Source: RFXV01 sp038150465 (GTDB taxonomy: Bacteria > Bacteroidota > Bacteroidia > Flavobacteriales > Schleiferiaceae). Taken from it: 64,000 nt of DNA. The stretch lies in the NCBI GenBank assembly GCA_038150465.1, contig JAYOTP010000002.1, positions 55,544 to 119,543 of the forward strand, written 5' to 3'. The notes beneath the pieces were generated by a model that did not search any database, had not been told where the DNA came from, and saw only the letters and a list, made by a program, of their open reading frames with translations. Positions within the stretch are counted from its first letter, which is position 1. Every line of letters begins with the position of its first letter. The translations under genes and the position numbers were made by a program. Below, piece after piece: positions 8,586 through 16,477 of this stretch.

Positions 8586-10529
8586 TCAGCGCAAAAGGAC
8601 CAGCGTACCTCTTCGGAAGACCTTTTCCTGAATCTCACCTTGCAGTAATGGACTGTATTCCACTGAATACATGAATATTCCGCTGGGTGCGTTTCTGTCA
8701 TCCACGCGGCCGTTCCAGCTGAATTCAGGAGATCGGCTGTCAAAGACAAGCATCCCCCATCTGTCGTAAATGGTGAATCGATAATCCTGCAGCACGCAAT
8801 TCAAAATGGGGCGAATGACTTCATTGCGGTCATCTCCATTCGGACTGAAGGCGTCGGGCATGAAAAAATCACAGGCACAACCCGAATTGAAAACTTCCAC
8901 CTCCTCTTCCCGCTCGCATCCGTTCGGGTACTGCACAGTGAGGCGATAGATACCGGCATTTCGTACCACAATGGACCGCTTGCTCTCCCCTGTGTTCCAC
9001 TGGAATCCGCAAGACGCACAATCGGGACCGGATACAATGACCTCCTCCCCTTCGCAGATATAGCGCGGAGGACCGAGGGAAAAGGCTTCGTTGGCCAGTT
9101 CACCGATCTCGATGCTGTCCCGCAAGATGGAAGAACCACAACCCAGATCGACCTCCACCCAATAGGTTCCCGGTTGGTCTACATAGATGCTGGGGTCGGT
9201 GGAGCCAGTGGACCAGCTGTAGTCGGCTTCGAAATAGCCATTCACATTGGCCAGACGCAGGCTGTCTCCCACACAGAGCGCCGTGTCCTGTCCGAGATCG
9301 AATACAGCTACGGGAATGCATTGGGTTTGAATGGCCAGGTTGGGGTTGAGCACATTGGCGATGTAGGATACAGCGTTGAAGGTGGCCGGAGCAACAGACA
9401 CGGCCAAGGCATTGTCCGTCGCTGAATAGGCTGTAGAATTCCATCCCTGAGTGACGCGTCTGCAGCTTGAATTCAGATCCTGATCGGTGATTCCGGAAAA
9501 GCTTTTCGAAGGAAAGTCCGTGATGGCCCCGGCAAAGGCGATCTTCCCATTGTTCATCATACATAGGCCCCGACCTGTGCCAAAAAGACCATCCAAGCTC
9601 AGCCGCCGTTCGATCTGCAGACTGTCGCCCCCCAGCCGAAGAAAGGTGGCTGAAGACTGTCCCAGACCGACATCCTGGGTGAGCGCAAGGCCAACAGAAG
9701 AATTGCCGATGGATGCTGGGCGACCAATGCCCACCTGCGCATTGAAACGGATCGAATGGGTCAGTTGCCCTGTGAGATCCACCTTGTTTCCGACCAAGAA
9801 GTTGCTTCCGCCCAGTCGGTTGAAAAAGGCATAGCCGTCTTGTAGCGCGATCGGCCGACTGAAATCTGAAGTTGAATTGGGAATGACATATTCACGCGCC
9901 CATTGCACAAACCCCAGTTCATTCACCCTGACCAGGCGGTTGCCCGTGCGAAAAAGCAGGCCTGAATCGGCGGTGGTGATGCATCGACCCCATATTCCGC
10001 CCAAATTGTAAGTCTTGGCCTGAACGACGGCTCCCTGTGCATCCAGCCAGAGCAGTAGGTTTCGGGTATCATTGGTGCTGAGGCTTTCCATATTGGCGTA
10101 GTAGCAGAGCCGATCCGAAGAGATCTCCACCAGACTGTATGGAAACTGCCGCTGATCGAAATTGGCATCCTGGTACTGGTTCACCCAAAGCAGGTTTCCT
10201 GCACTGTCCAGGCGAGCGACGATCGCATCCCTTCGAATGTTGGCACTGGCCGCCAGCAGGCCAAAGTCACCATTGGACAGGGCAATGAGATCCACGAGTT
10301 CCGGATTGCCAGGCAGATCGATCTCCCGAGCAAAGAGTTCGTTGCCACAGACGTCGTATCGCACCATATAGCCTTGATCAAGGGTAAAGAGCACATGGCC
10401 AGAAGGTCCGGCAGGAACGACGACCCCTAGAGATCCGAAAACGGCATTGTCCACCGTATTGATGTAAGTGCGTTGTGCACCCAGGATGAGGGTGCAGAGT
10501 ATGGCCAAGGATAGAAGGCGGAGACGCAT
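8586..10529 (-). CDS. Secreted T9SS cargo with gliding-type (CHU_C) C-terminus
   Basis: A 647-residue secreted protein. It has an N-terminal signal peptide (RLRLLSLAILCTLILGAQ), then about 400 residues rich in beta strands and repeated themes such as GDFGLLAASAN and GKIAFAGAITD that suggest a propeller-like fold, then two Ig/PKD-like segments that use the phrase SWSTGSTDP and QWNTGESKRS. It closes with a CHU_C/type B sorting domain of about 90 residues (MPDAFSPNGDDRNEVIRP, then IYDRWGMLVFDS), recognised by the type IX secretion system. I start it at ATG 10529, which leads straight into the signal peptide; an earlier in-frame start at 10556 would add an unlikely nine residues. Its ligand or substrate is unknown. 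Confidence 0.9.
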   Translation of the reverse strand: MRLRLLSLAILCTLILGAQRTYINTVDNAVFGSLGVVVPAGPSGHVLFTLDQGYMVRYDVCGNELFAREIDLPGNPELVDLIALSNGDFGLLAASANIRRDAIVARLDSAGNLLWVNQYQDANFDQRQFPYSLVEISSDRLCYYANMESLSTNDTRNLLLWLDAQGAVVQAKTYNLGGIWGRCITTADSGLLFRTGNRLVRVNELGFVQWAREYVIPNSTSDFSRPIALQDGYAFFNRLGGSNFLVGNKVDLTGQLTHSIRFNAQVGIGRPASIGNSSVGLALTQDVGLGQSSATFLRLGGDSLQIERRLSLDGLFGTGRGLCMMNNGKIAFAGAITDFPSKSFSGITDQDLNSSCRRVTQGWNSTAYSATDNALAVSVAPATFNAVSYIANVLNPNLAIQTQCIPVAVFDLGQDTALCVGDSLRLANVNGYFEADYSWSTGSTDPSIYVDQPGTYWVEVDLGCGSSILRDSIEIGELANEAFSLGPPRYICEGEEVIVSGPDCASCGFQWNTGESKRSIVVRNAGIYRLTVQYPNGCEREEEVEVFNSGCACDFFMPDAFSPNGDDRNEVIRPILNCVLQDYRFTIYDRWGMLVFDSRSPEFSWNGRVDDRNAPSGIFMYSVEYSPLLQGEIQEKVFRRGTLVLLR

Positions 10530-10555
10530 AGAACGAATTAACACGAATACAGCCA

Positions 10556-11743
10556 ATGAAGTTGACTTTTAACTTAAGGAAGACGCGGATTGGTTTTCTT
10601 TATGGAGTGAAAAAAATGTGGTTTGCTCTTCTGTTCAGCTTTTATGGCCACATTGGCTCAGCCCAACCGCTGACCAATGCAACCCACCTGAACATCACCA
10701 AGACCTGGTGGCAAGAGCCCAATGGGCACACCTATTCGGTGGCGGTGCGTGTTCCTCAGGGGGCTGCGCCGAGCGCGGGTTTTCCGGTCTGCATCCTCCT
10801 TCATGGGAACGGCGGAAACCCGCAGCAGATGATCGGGCAATTCAAAGATCTCCTGAGTTGCCATGTACTGCTCGCTCCTTTGGGCTATATGAACAGCTGG
10901 AACATCTGCTCGGAAAACAGTGATGGGCCCGATGTGGAAATGCTTGGCGACCTGATCCTATCGCTGAAGAATTTCTCAAACATAGACACAGCCAAGATCC
11001 GTTTGCTCGGGATCTCCAATGGCGGAGCCTTGGTGAACCGGATGTACATTGAAAACAACGACCCCGCCATAGATCGTGTCTGCGCGGTTGTCTCACAACT
11101 GCATGACAACCAATTCCGATCGGGAAGTTTTTTTCAAACCCAGGGAACTTCCACTGATCCTTCTCAGAATCATTGCGGCTATGATCTGGCCGTTCAGCCA
11201 AGCGCAGGAAGGCGGTACTTGAGCATCTGCAATACCAACGACTTCGTTATTCCCTATTTGGGCGGACCGGCCGTTGGATTGAATTTTATGGATGCGGAAT
11301 ATGCTGCCTTCGTATTGGCGCAGGATCAAGGCTACATTGGTAGCCAGCTGAGCAATGGGGTCGCTTTTGGAACGCCGTCTGTTTCTGAATTCGCCTATCT
11401 CTCAGGTCAGATCGTGCACTTGAAGGGAGATGCCGGACATGGGATCAATGCCACTCAATTGAGCTATATCAAGGATTTTTTCTCCGATTGCATGCCTGAT
11501 ATTTCAATAGAAACCGAGGCCTCATCAACTTTACGCGCCAGACCCAACCCTGCGGAGAATAAGGTACACATCGAAGGCCTGCCAGAGCAAAACACTCCGT
11601 ACCAATTGATCGACAAAAGGGGAAAGCCCATCATTCGGGGAATTGCCGAAGAACAGGAGTTCATTCTGGACCTGTCCGAATTGCCAGTTGGCGTTTATCT
11701 ATTCCAGGCAGCTGATGAGCAGCTTCGAATTATCAAAAGGTAG
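10556..11743 (+). CDS. Secreted polyhydroxybutyrate-depolymerase-like esterase with T9SS sorting tail
   Basis: An alpha/beta hydrolase of the PHB depolymerase/feruloyl esterase (CE1) type. After a signal peptide (cleaved near residue 37) it has the oxyanion-loop motif LLHGNGGNP (about 81-89), the nucleophile elbow G-I-S-N-G with Ser144, and a late His in KGDAGHGIN that fits the catalytic triad. The last 75 residues, after the hydrolase ends, read like a type A T9SS sorting domain (RPNPAENKVHIEGLP, then LPVGVYLFQ and a basic end). It is therefore predicted to be exported and attached to or released from the surface. The start at 10556 leaves a long N-region; the ATG at 10616 gives a tidier signal peptide. 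The substrate is uncertain. Confidence 0.82.
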   Translation: MKLTFNLRKTRIGFLYGVKKMWFALLFSFYGHIGSAQPLTNATHLNITKTWWQEPNGHTYSVAVRVPQGAAPSAGFPVCILLHGNGGNPQQMIGQFKDLLSCHVLLAPLGYMNSWNICSENSDGPDVEMLGDLILSLKNFSNIDTAKIRLLGISNGGALVNRMYIENNDPAIDRVCAVVSQLHDNQFRSGSFFQTQGTSTDPSQNHCGYDLAVQPSAGRRYLSICNTNDFVIPYLGGPAVGLNFMDAEYAAFVLAQDQGYIGSQLSNGVAFGTPSVSEFAYLSGQIVHLKGDAGHGINATQLSYIKDFFSDCMPDISIETEASSTLRARPNPAENKVHIEGLPEQNTPYQLIDKRGKPIIRGIAEEQEFILDLSELPVGVYLFQAADEQLRIIKR

Positions 11744-11753
11744 AGTCAGAAGG

Positions 11754-12278
11754 TCACGTATCCTTGATCCACAAAAGCCGGATGCGCTCCAGGCCCTTGG
11801 CCAAAGGACGCATGAACAAACTGTCTCCGCTCAGACGGAATGCCCTGCGACTATCTCGGTTCCACTCTTTTGGGTTGGAATGCATAATGGAACGATGCAG
11901 TAAAACACTGTCATTCTCGATGCGGTAGCTTCCTGTATAGCTGTAAAAATTCGCCAGATGCTTCAAAAAGCCTGTTGGTTGCAGGCTATCGAAGTTGCTG
12001 AAGGAACCCGCTGGATCCGGGTAGTTCTCTGGGGTCAGGTGCAGGCTCATGAAACCCGAGGGGTGATACAAGAGCGAACCCCGCATTCCACCCATATACG
12101 GCCGGGCATTGCCCAGGCTGTCCAAAACATCCATGTAGGCCAGCGTCCATCGACCAGAAAGCTGCTCTTGCAGAGTTGTGGAAGTTTCTTCAGCTGCATC
12201 ACAGGCTACAAGGAATCCCGCAACCCAAAGCAGACGCAAGCTCTTTACCAAGCGAAAAGCGGTTTGTCGCTCATCCAT
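11754..12278 (-). CDS. Lipocalin-like lipoprotein
   Basis: A 174-residue predicted lipoprotein. The hydrophobic stretch LRLLWVAGFLVAC ends in a lipobox-type cysteine near residue 26, followed by acidic residues. The mature part has LSGRWTLAYMDVLDSLG, GSLLYHPSGFMSLHLTPENY and YTGSYRIENDSVLLHR, a pattern like the small lipocalin-type or extracytoplasmic beta-barrel domains that begin with a W near the first strand. The ATG at 12278 lies 33 bases inside the end of glyA; a TTG at 12251 is a possible alternative. It sits directly behind glyA and is probably read through from it. The function is unknown, and the lipocalin assignment is from pattern only. Confidence 0.75.
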   Translation of the reverse strand: MDERQTAFRLVKSLRLLWVAGFLVACDAAEETSTTLQEQLSGRWTLAYMDVLDSLGNARPYMGGMRGSLLYHPSGFMSLHLTPENYPDPAGSFSNFDSLQPTGFLKHLANFYSYTGSYRIENDSVLLHRSIMHSNPKEWNRDSRRAFRLSGDSLFMRPLAKGLERIRLLWIKDT

Positions 12279-13519
12279 TCGGCCACCTCAGATTCCATGC
12301 GCTCGAGGGCCGCATCGTCCTCCCACTGCTGAAGGGCCTGGTCGATCATGTCGGCCACACGAACAAAGTCTGCTTCCTTCAAGCCTCTGGTGGTCAGGGC
12401 CGCAGTGCCCAATCGGATGCCCGAGGTCACAAAGGGTGACTTGTCGTCAAAGGGCACCATATTCTTGTTGATGGTGAAACCGGCCTTGCCCAAAGATTCT
12501 TCGGCTGCTTTACCAGTCACGCCCTTGTTGCGCAGATCGATCAGCATCAAGTGGTTGTCTGTGCCGCCCGAGATCAGATGGTAGTCCCGCTCAACGAATG
12601 CACCTGCCATGGCCTGGGCATTCTTCTGCACCTGCAGAATGTATTCCATATAGCTGTCCTCCAGGGCCTCGCCAAAAGCCACGGCCTTGGCCGCGATCAC
12701 GTGCTCGAGGGGTCCGCCCTGAGTGCCCGGAAAAACAGCGCCGTCGAGCAGTGCCGACATACTCTTTACCTTTCCTTTGGGTGTTTTCAGACCGAATGGA
12801 TTCTCGAAGTCCTGGCCCATCATGATGAGTCCGCCCCTGGGTCCTCTCAGGGTCTTGTGGGTCGTCGTGGTGACCACATGGCAGTGCGGCAAGGGATCGT
12901 TCAGCACACCTTTAGCGATCAGTCCAGAAGGATGGCTGATGTCGGCCATGAGCAGTGCACCCACCGAATCCGCGATCGAACGGAAACGCACATAATCGAT
13001 GTCTCGGGAGTAAGCGGAGGCACCACAAATGATCAGATCGGGACGCTCTTGTTCGGCCCGCTTCTGGATCTCATCGTAGTTGAGAAGCCCTGTTGATTCT
13101 TCCACTCCGTAGAACGAAGGTTGAAAGTATTTGCCCGAAAAATTGACGGGCGATCCATGGGTCAGGTGGCCACCGTGGCTCAGGTCGAATCCCATGATCT
13201 TGGCTCCTGGCTTGAGCAGAGCCAAAAAGACCGCAGCATTGGCCTGTGCCCCTGAATGTGGCTGTACGTTGGCGTACTCGGCGCCAAAGAGGGCTTTGAC
13301 GCGCTCCAGGGCCACATTCTCCATCTCATCAACGACCTCGCATCCGCCATAGTAGCGCCTGCCCGGATAACCTTCTGCGTATTTATTGGTGAACACGGAG
13401 CCCATGGCATCCATCACCTGCTGACTCGTGAAATTCTCGGAAGCGATCAGCTCCAAGCCTTCTCTTTGACGCTGGTTCTCTGCTTCGATCAACTCAAAGA
13501 TCTGAAGGTCTCTTTCCAT
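12245..13519 (-). CDS. glyA: Serine hydroxymethyltransferase
   Basis: GlyA interconverts serine and glycine with tetrahydrofolate and supplies one-carbon units. The 424-residue PLP enzyme has the family N-terminus ELIASENFTS, the folate/substrate segment YAEGYPGRRYYGG (48-59), SHGGHLTHGSP, and the PLP Lys222 in TTTTHKTLRGPRGG. It reads MADISHPSGL rather than the common ADMAHIAGL before the PLP lysine, which I believe is usual in Bacteroidota. The upstream in-frame extension to 14059 is a shadow of fahA; the ATG at 13519 follows a TAATTTTG promoter box. Its 3' end overlaps the lipoprotein gene. Confidence 0.98.
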   Translation of the reverse strand: MERDLQIFELIEAENQRQREGLELIASENFTSQQVMDAMGSVFTNKYAEGYPGRRYYGGCEVVDEMENVALERVKALFGAEYANVQPHSGAQANAAVFLALLKPGAKIMGFDLSHGGHLTHGSPVNFSGKYFQPSFYGVEESTGLLNYDEIQKRAEQERPDLIICGASAYSRDIDYVRFRSIADSVGALLMADISHPSGLIAKGVLNDPLPHCHVVTTTTHKTLRGPRGGLIMMGQDFENPFGLKTPKGKVKSMSALLDGAVFPGTQGGPLEHVIAAKAVAFGEALEDSYMEYILQVQKNAQAMAGAFVERDYHLISGGTDNHLMLIDLRNKGVTGKAAEESLGKAGFTINKNMVPFDDKSPFVTSGIRLGTAALTTRGLKEADFVRVADMIDQALQQWEDDAALERMESEVAEWMSDKPLFAW

Positions 13520-13542
13520 GGAACAGTGGGCTTTTGGGTTTA

Positions 13543-13550
13543 TATCTTTG
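13543..13550 (+). promoter_or_regulatory. -7 promoter box for fahA
   Basis: TATCTTTG matches TAnnTTTG and lies 17 bases before the fahA ATG at 13568. Its predicted start site falls inside the opposing glyA box at 13553-13560. Confidence 0.6.
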
Positions 13551-13552
13551 GT

Positions 13553-13560
13553 CAAAATTA
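13553..13560 (-). promoter_or_regulatory. -7 promoter box for glyA
   Basis: On the minus strand this reads TAATTTTG, a TAnnTTTG match, 33 bases before the glyA ATG at 13519. Only two bases separate it from the opposing fahA box, so the two promoters overlap face to face. Confidence 0.6.
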
Positions 13561-13567
13561 GTCCATA

Positions 13568-14848
13568 ATGCGCTACGCAAACGACCCCCAAAGGCGTTCC
13601 TGGTTGACCGTTCCACAGGACAGCGACTTTCCGATCCAGAACCTTCCTTTTGGCATCTTCTCCACTGAAAATGAAGTGGTTTCGGCCGGCACTCGGATCG
13701 GCGATGTGGTGATCGACCTGGCTGCGCTGCATCAACTGGGCTACTTTCAGGATCTGGAGTTCGAGCTTCCCGATGATGTCTTTCTGCAAAACACTTTGAA
13801 TGCATTCATCGAACTGGGAAAACCGGCTACTCGTGCGCTGCGCGATCGGCTGGCTCAATTGTTCGATCTTCAGGAACCGGCCCTCAGAGACAACGAAGCG
13901 CACAGAAAAGAAGTCCTGAACGCTGTTGAGGATGTGCAGATGCTCATGCCGGTCTTCGTACAGGACTACACGGATTTTTACAGCAGCCGGGAACACGCCA
14001 CCAATGTGGGCATCATGTTCCGGGGAAAGGAAAATGCATTGATGCCCAATTGGTTGCATTTACCAGTAGGCTACCACGGACGCGCTTCCTCCATTGTGGT
14101 CAGCGGTGAAGACATTGTACGGCCCAAGGGCCAAATGCTGCCCCCTGATGCAGAACAACCTGTCTTCGGAGCATCCAGGCTCATGGACTTTGAACTGGAA
14201 ATGGCCTTCATCACGCACAAGGGCAAAGAACTGGGCCACCCCATCGGCATTTCGGAAGCCGAGGAGCACATCTTTGGATTGGTCGTCTTCAACGACTGGT
14301 CGGCCCGCGATCTGCAGAAATGGGAATATGTGCCGCTCGGCCCCTTCCTGGGAAAGAATTTCGGTTCCTCTGTCTCCCCTTGGATCGTCACCCTGGATGC
14401 ACTCGAACCCTTCAGAGTTCAGGGACCTGTTCAGGACCCACCTGTCCTCGATTACCTGAACCACGAGGGCGCCCACAATTTCGACCTGGACCTGGAGGTC
14501 TGCATTCAGCCCGAGAACGGAGCGGAACATTGTGTTTCACGGTCCAATATGAAATACCTCTACTGGAGTATGGCCCAGCAACTGACGCATCATACGGTGA
14601 ATGGTTGCAATGTGCAGGCAGGAGACATGATGGCCAGCGGCACCATCAGCGGACCCACCGAAGACAGCTACGGCAGCATGCTCGAGCTCAGCTGGAAGGG
14701 AACAAAACCGCTGAAGCTTTCTGATGGCAGTGAGCGCAAATTCCTGATGGATGGCGACACGGTGATCATGCGGGCGCATGGAATGGCCAATGGATTGCGC
14801 ATCGGTTTTGGCGAAGTACGCTCCAAGCTGCTTCCCGCCATCGATTGA
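13568..14848 (+). CDS. fahA: Fumarylacetoacetase
   Basis: FahA hydrolyses fumarylacetoacetate to fumarate and acetoacetate, the last step of tyrosine catabolism. The 426-residue protein has the SH3-like N-terminal domain (TVPQDSDFPIQNLPFG) followed by the catalytic domain with VQDYTDFYSSREHATNVG (metal-ligand Asp and catalytic His region), LPVGYHGRASS, FELEMAF and FNDWSARDLQKWEYVPLGPF. The length and motif order match bacterial and eukaryotic FAH. Its ATG at 13568 is 17 bases after a TAnnTTTG box that overlaps the glyA promoter. No other tyrosine-degradation genes are in the window. Confidence 0.97.
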   Translation: MRYANDPQRRSWLTVPQDSDFPIQNLPFGIFSTENEVVSAGTRIGDVVIDLAALHQLGYFQDLEFELPDDVFLQNTLNAFIELGKPATRALRDRLAQLFDLQEPALRDNEAHRKEVLNAVEDVQMLMPVFVQDYTDFYSSREHATNVGIMFRGKENALMPNWLHLPVGYHGRASSIVVSGEDIVRPKGQMLPPDAEQPVFGASRLMDFELEMAFITHKGKELGHPIGISEAEEHIFGLVVFNDWSARDLQKWEYVPLGPFLGKNFGSSVSPWIVTLDALEPFRVQGPVQDPPVLDYLNHEGAHNFDLDLEVCIQPENGAEHCVSRSNMKYLYWSMAQQLTHHTVNGCNVQAGDMMASGTISGPTEDSYGSMLELSWKGTKPLKLSDGSERKFLMDGDTVIMRAHGMANGLRIGFGEVRSKLLPAID

Positions 14849-14852
14849 ACCT

Positions 14853-15620
14853 TTAGTCTTCGGCTGACCGCTTGATCAGCTCGATGCGCGTGAACATGGA
14901 AAAGCTGGGAACGATCTTGGGCAGTGCATGGTCCAGCCAATTCACAAGGGAATAACTGAAATCAGGCAATAGCTGCTTGAAACTCACGCCGCCTGAAAGC
15001 AAATACAGCAATGGGTTGCGGTACTGAATGGAATCTACTTTCAGATCGGGAAACTCCTGGGTCAGTCTTTGTCGATCCCGCTCAAAGACGATCCATGGGA
15101 GCGCACCATTGGCTCCCGACATCGGCCCGGAAGAGGGAATGAGCCAATCCTTGGCATCGGGTTCAAAGGGCTCGTGGTGGAAATTCTGGTAGATCCAGCG
15201 GCCAAAGAAACTGTTGGCCGGTTCGATCATCAACATACGTCCACCGGGTTTCAGGCAGCGACTGACTTCTCTGAGGAATTGCGCGCTGTCGGGGATGTGA
15301 TGGAAAGTGTCGATCATCAGCAGGGCCCCGAGGCTTTCGTCCTCGAAAGGCATGTCCAATGCGGAAAAGGTCAGGTCATTGCTGTCCAGTTCGAGGATGT
15401 CTGAGGTGATCACATCGGGACGGATCTCCTTCAGAAAGCCACCTCCTGAACCCAGCTCAACGAACTTGCCCTCCGGACACAGATCGAGGCAATCCGTGAA
15501 CTCACGATACCACTGCCGATAGAGCTCCCGGGTAAAACGCTTGCTCTTGATCAGCTCACCATGGAGCACGGTACGTTCCGGCGCATCCAGCGGGAGATCG
15601 ATCTGGTATTTGAGTGCCAA
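14853..15620 (-). CDS. Class I SAM-dependent methyltransferase
   Basis: A 255-residue cytoplasmic methyltransferase of unknown substrate. The glycine-rich SAM motif VELGSGGGFLKEI is at about 54-66, followed by an acidic motif II (DILELDSNDLTFSALDMPFED) and the later ARF motif SRCLKPGGRMLMIEPA (about 142-157). Downstream there is a hydrophobic segment LLYLLSGGVSFKQLLPDF that could contact membranes. It is the last gene of the long leftward unit that begins at the cobalamin riboswitch, six bases after the prohibitin-like gene, and it meets fahA tail to tail. Its substrate cannot be told from the sequence. Confidence 0.85.
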   Translation of the reverse strand: MALKYQIDLPLDAPERTVLHGELIKSKRFTRELYRQWYREFTDCLDLCPEGKFVELGSGGGFLKEIRPDVITSDILELDSNDLTFSALDMPFEDESLGALLMIDTFHHIPDSAQFLREVSRCLKPGGRMLMIEPANSFFGRWIYQNFHHEPFEPDAKDWLIPSSGPMSGANGALPWIVFERDRQRLTQEFPDLKVDSIQYRNPLLYLLSGGVSFKQLLPDFSYSLVNWLDHALPKIVPSFSMFTRIELIKRSAED

Positions 15621-15626
15621 GGGATC

Positions 15627-16445
15627 TTAGTTGTTCCCACCGAGAATAATGGGGAGTCCGTCTTTTCCCGATCCAACCACGACCACTTTGGCGTTGTTGG
15701 AACCGGCCAGACGTTCTGTGGCTTCAATGCCTTTCTCCTTCAAGATCTTATCGGTGAGCGAAGCACTGATGATTTTGTTGGCAGCAGCCTTACCCTCTGC
15801 CTCGATGCGCTGACGCTCCGCTTCCTGCTTGGCACGCTCCAGTTTGAACTCATATTCGAGTGCGGCCTGCTCCTGTTCCAGCTTCCGCTCGATGGCCGCC
15901 TGCAGTTTCTGTGGCAATTCCACCTCACGGATCAATGCCTTGTCCAAAAGGATGTTCTTGGTCTTCAGCGCCTCTGCCGTACGATCGAAGATCTCGGTCT
16001 GTATGGCTTCACGCTTGGTGGAATAGAGCTCTTCTGGCAAATACTTTCCGATGACCTCCCGTGTGGCGGAACGGATCTCTGGACGAATGATCCGGTCGTA
16101 ATAGTCCGCGCCTACCTCGTCGTGCAGGTAGCCAATGCGCTCATCCATCGGCTTGAAGCGGTAACTGAGGTCGATGGTGATCGTCAAACCATTCTTGGAC
16201 AGCACCTGCATATCGCTGTTGGATTCCTGCACCTTGACATCGTAGATGAAGATCTTGTCCCAAGGCGCCTTGACATGGAATCCCTGACCGTACACATAGT
16301 CCTTGTCGAGACCGCCGCCGAAGGTGTGGAACATCACGCCTTTTTCACCTGGGTTGATGGTAAAGGTCAAACTGCTCCAAAGTATGAGGATGACCATCAG
16401 ACCGATGGATCCGATCAGCAGGAAAGTGGTTCTTTTTCTGTCCAT
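15627..16445 (-). CDS. Prohibitin-like SPFH-domain membrane protein
   Basis: A 272-residue prohibitin family protein. It has one N-terminal transmembrane helix (TTFLLIGSIGLMVILILWSSLTF is about residues 5-28), then the SPFH domain (NPGEKGVMFHTFGGGLDK through LPEELYSTKREAIQTEIF), then a long charged coiled coil rich in E, R and A (about 185-235) that would drive oligomerisation. It ends with ATERLAGSNNAKVVVVGSGKDGLPIILGG, typical of bacterial prohibitins. Such proteins build membrane rings that scaffold proteases or lipid domains. It lies between a von Willebrand A membrane protein and a methyltransferase; the partner protease is not in the window. Confidence 0.93.
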   Translation of the reverse strand: MDRKRTTFLLIGSIGLMVILILWSSLTFTINPGEKGVMFHTFGGGLDKDYVYGQGFHVKAPWDKIFIYDVKVQESNSDMQVLSKNGLTITIDLSYRFKPMDERIGYLHDEVGADYYDRIIRPEIRSATREVIGKYLPEELYSTKREAIQTEIFDRTAEALKTKNILLDKALIREVELPQKLQAAIERKLEQEQAALEYEFKLERAKQEAERQRIEAEGKAAANKIISASLTDKILKEKGIEATERLAGSNNAKVVVVGSGKDGLPIILGGNN

Positions 16446-16477
16446 GAAATGAGGATTTTATTTTGTAGAATGAGGGT

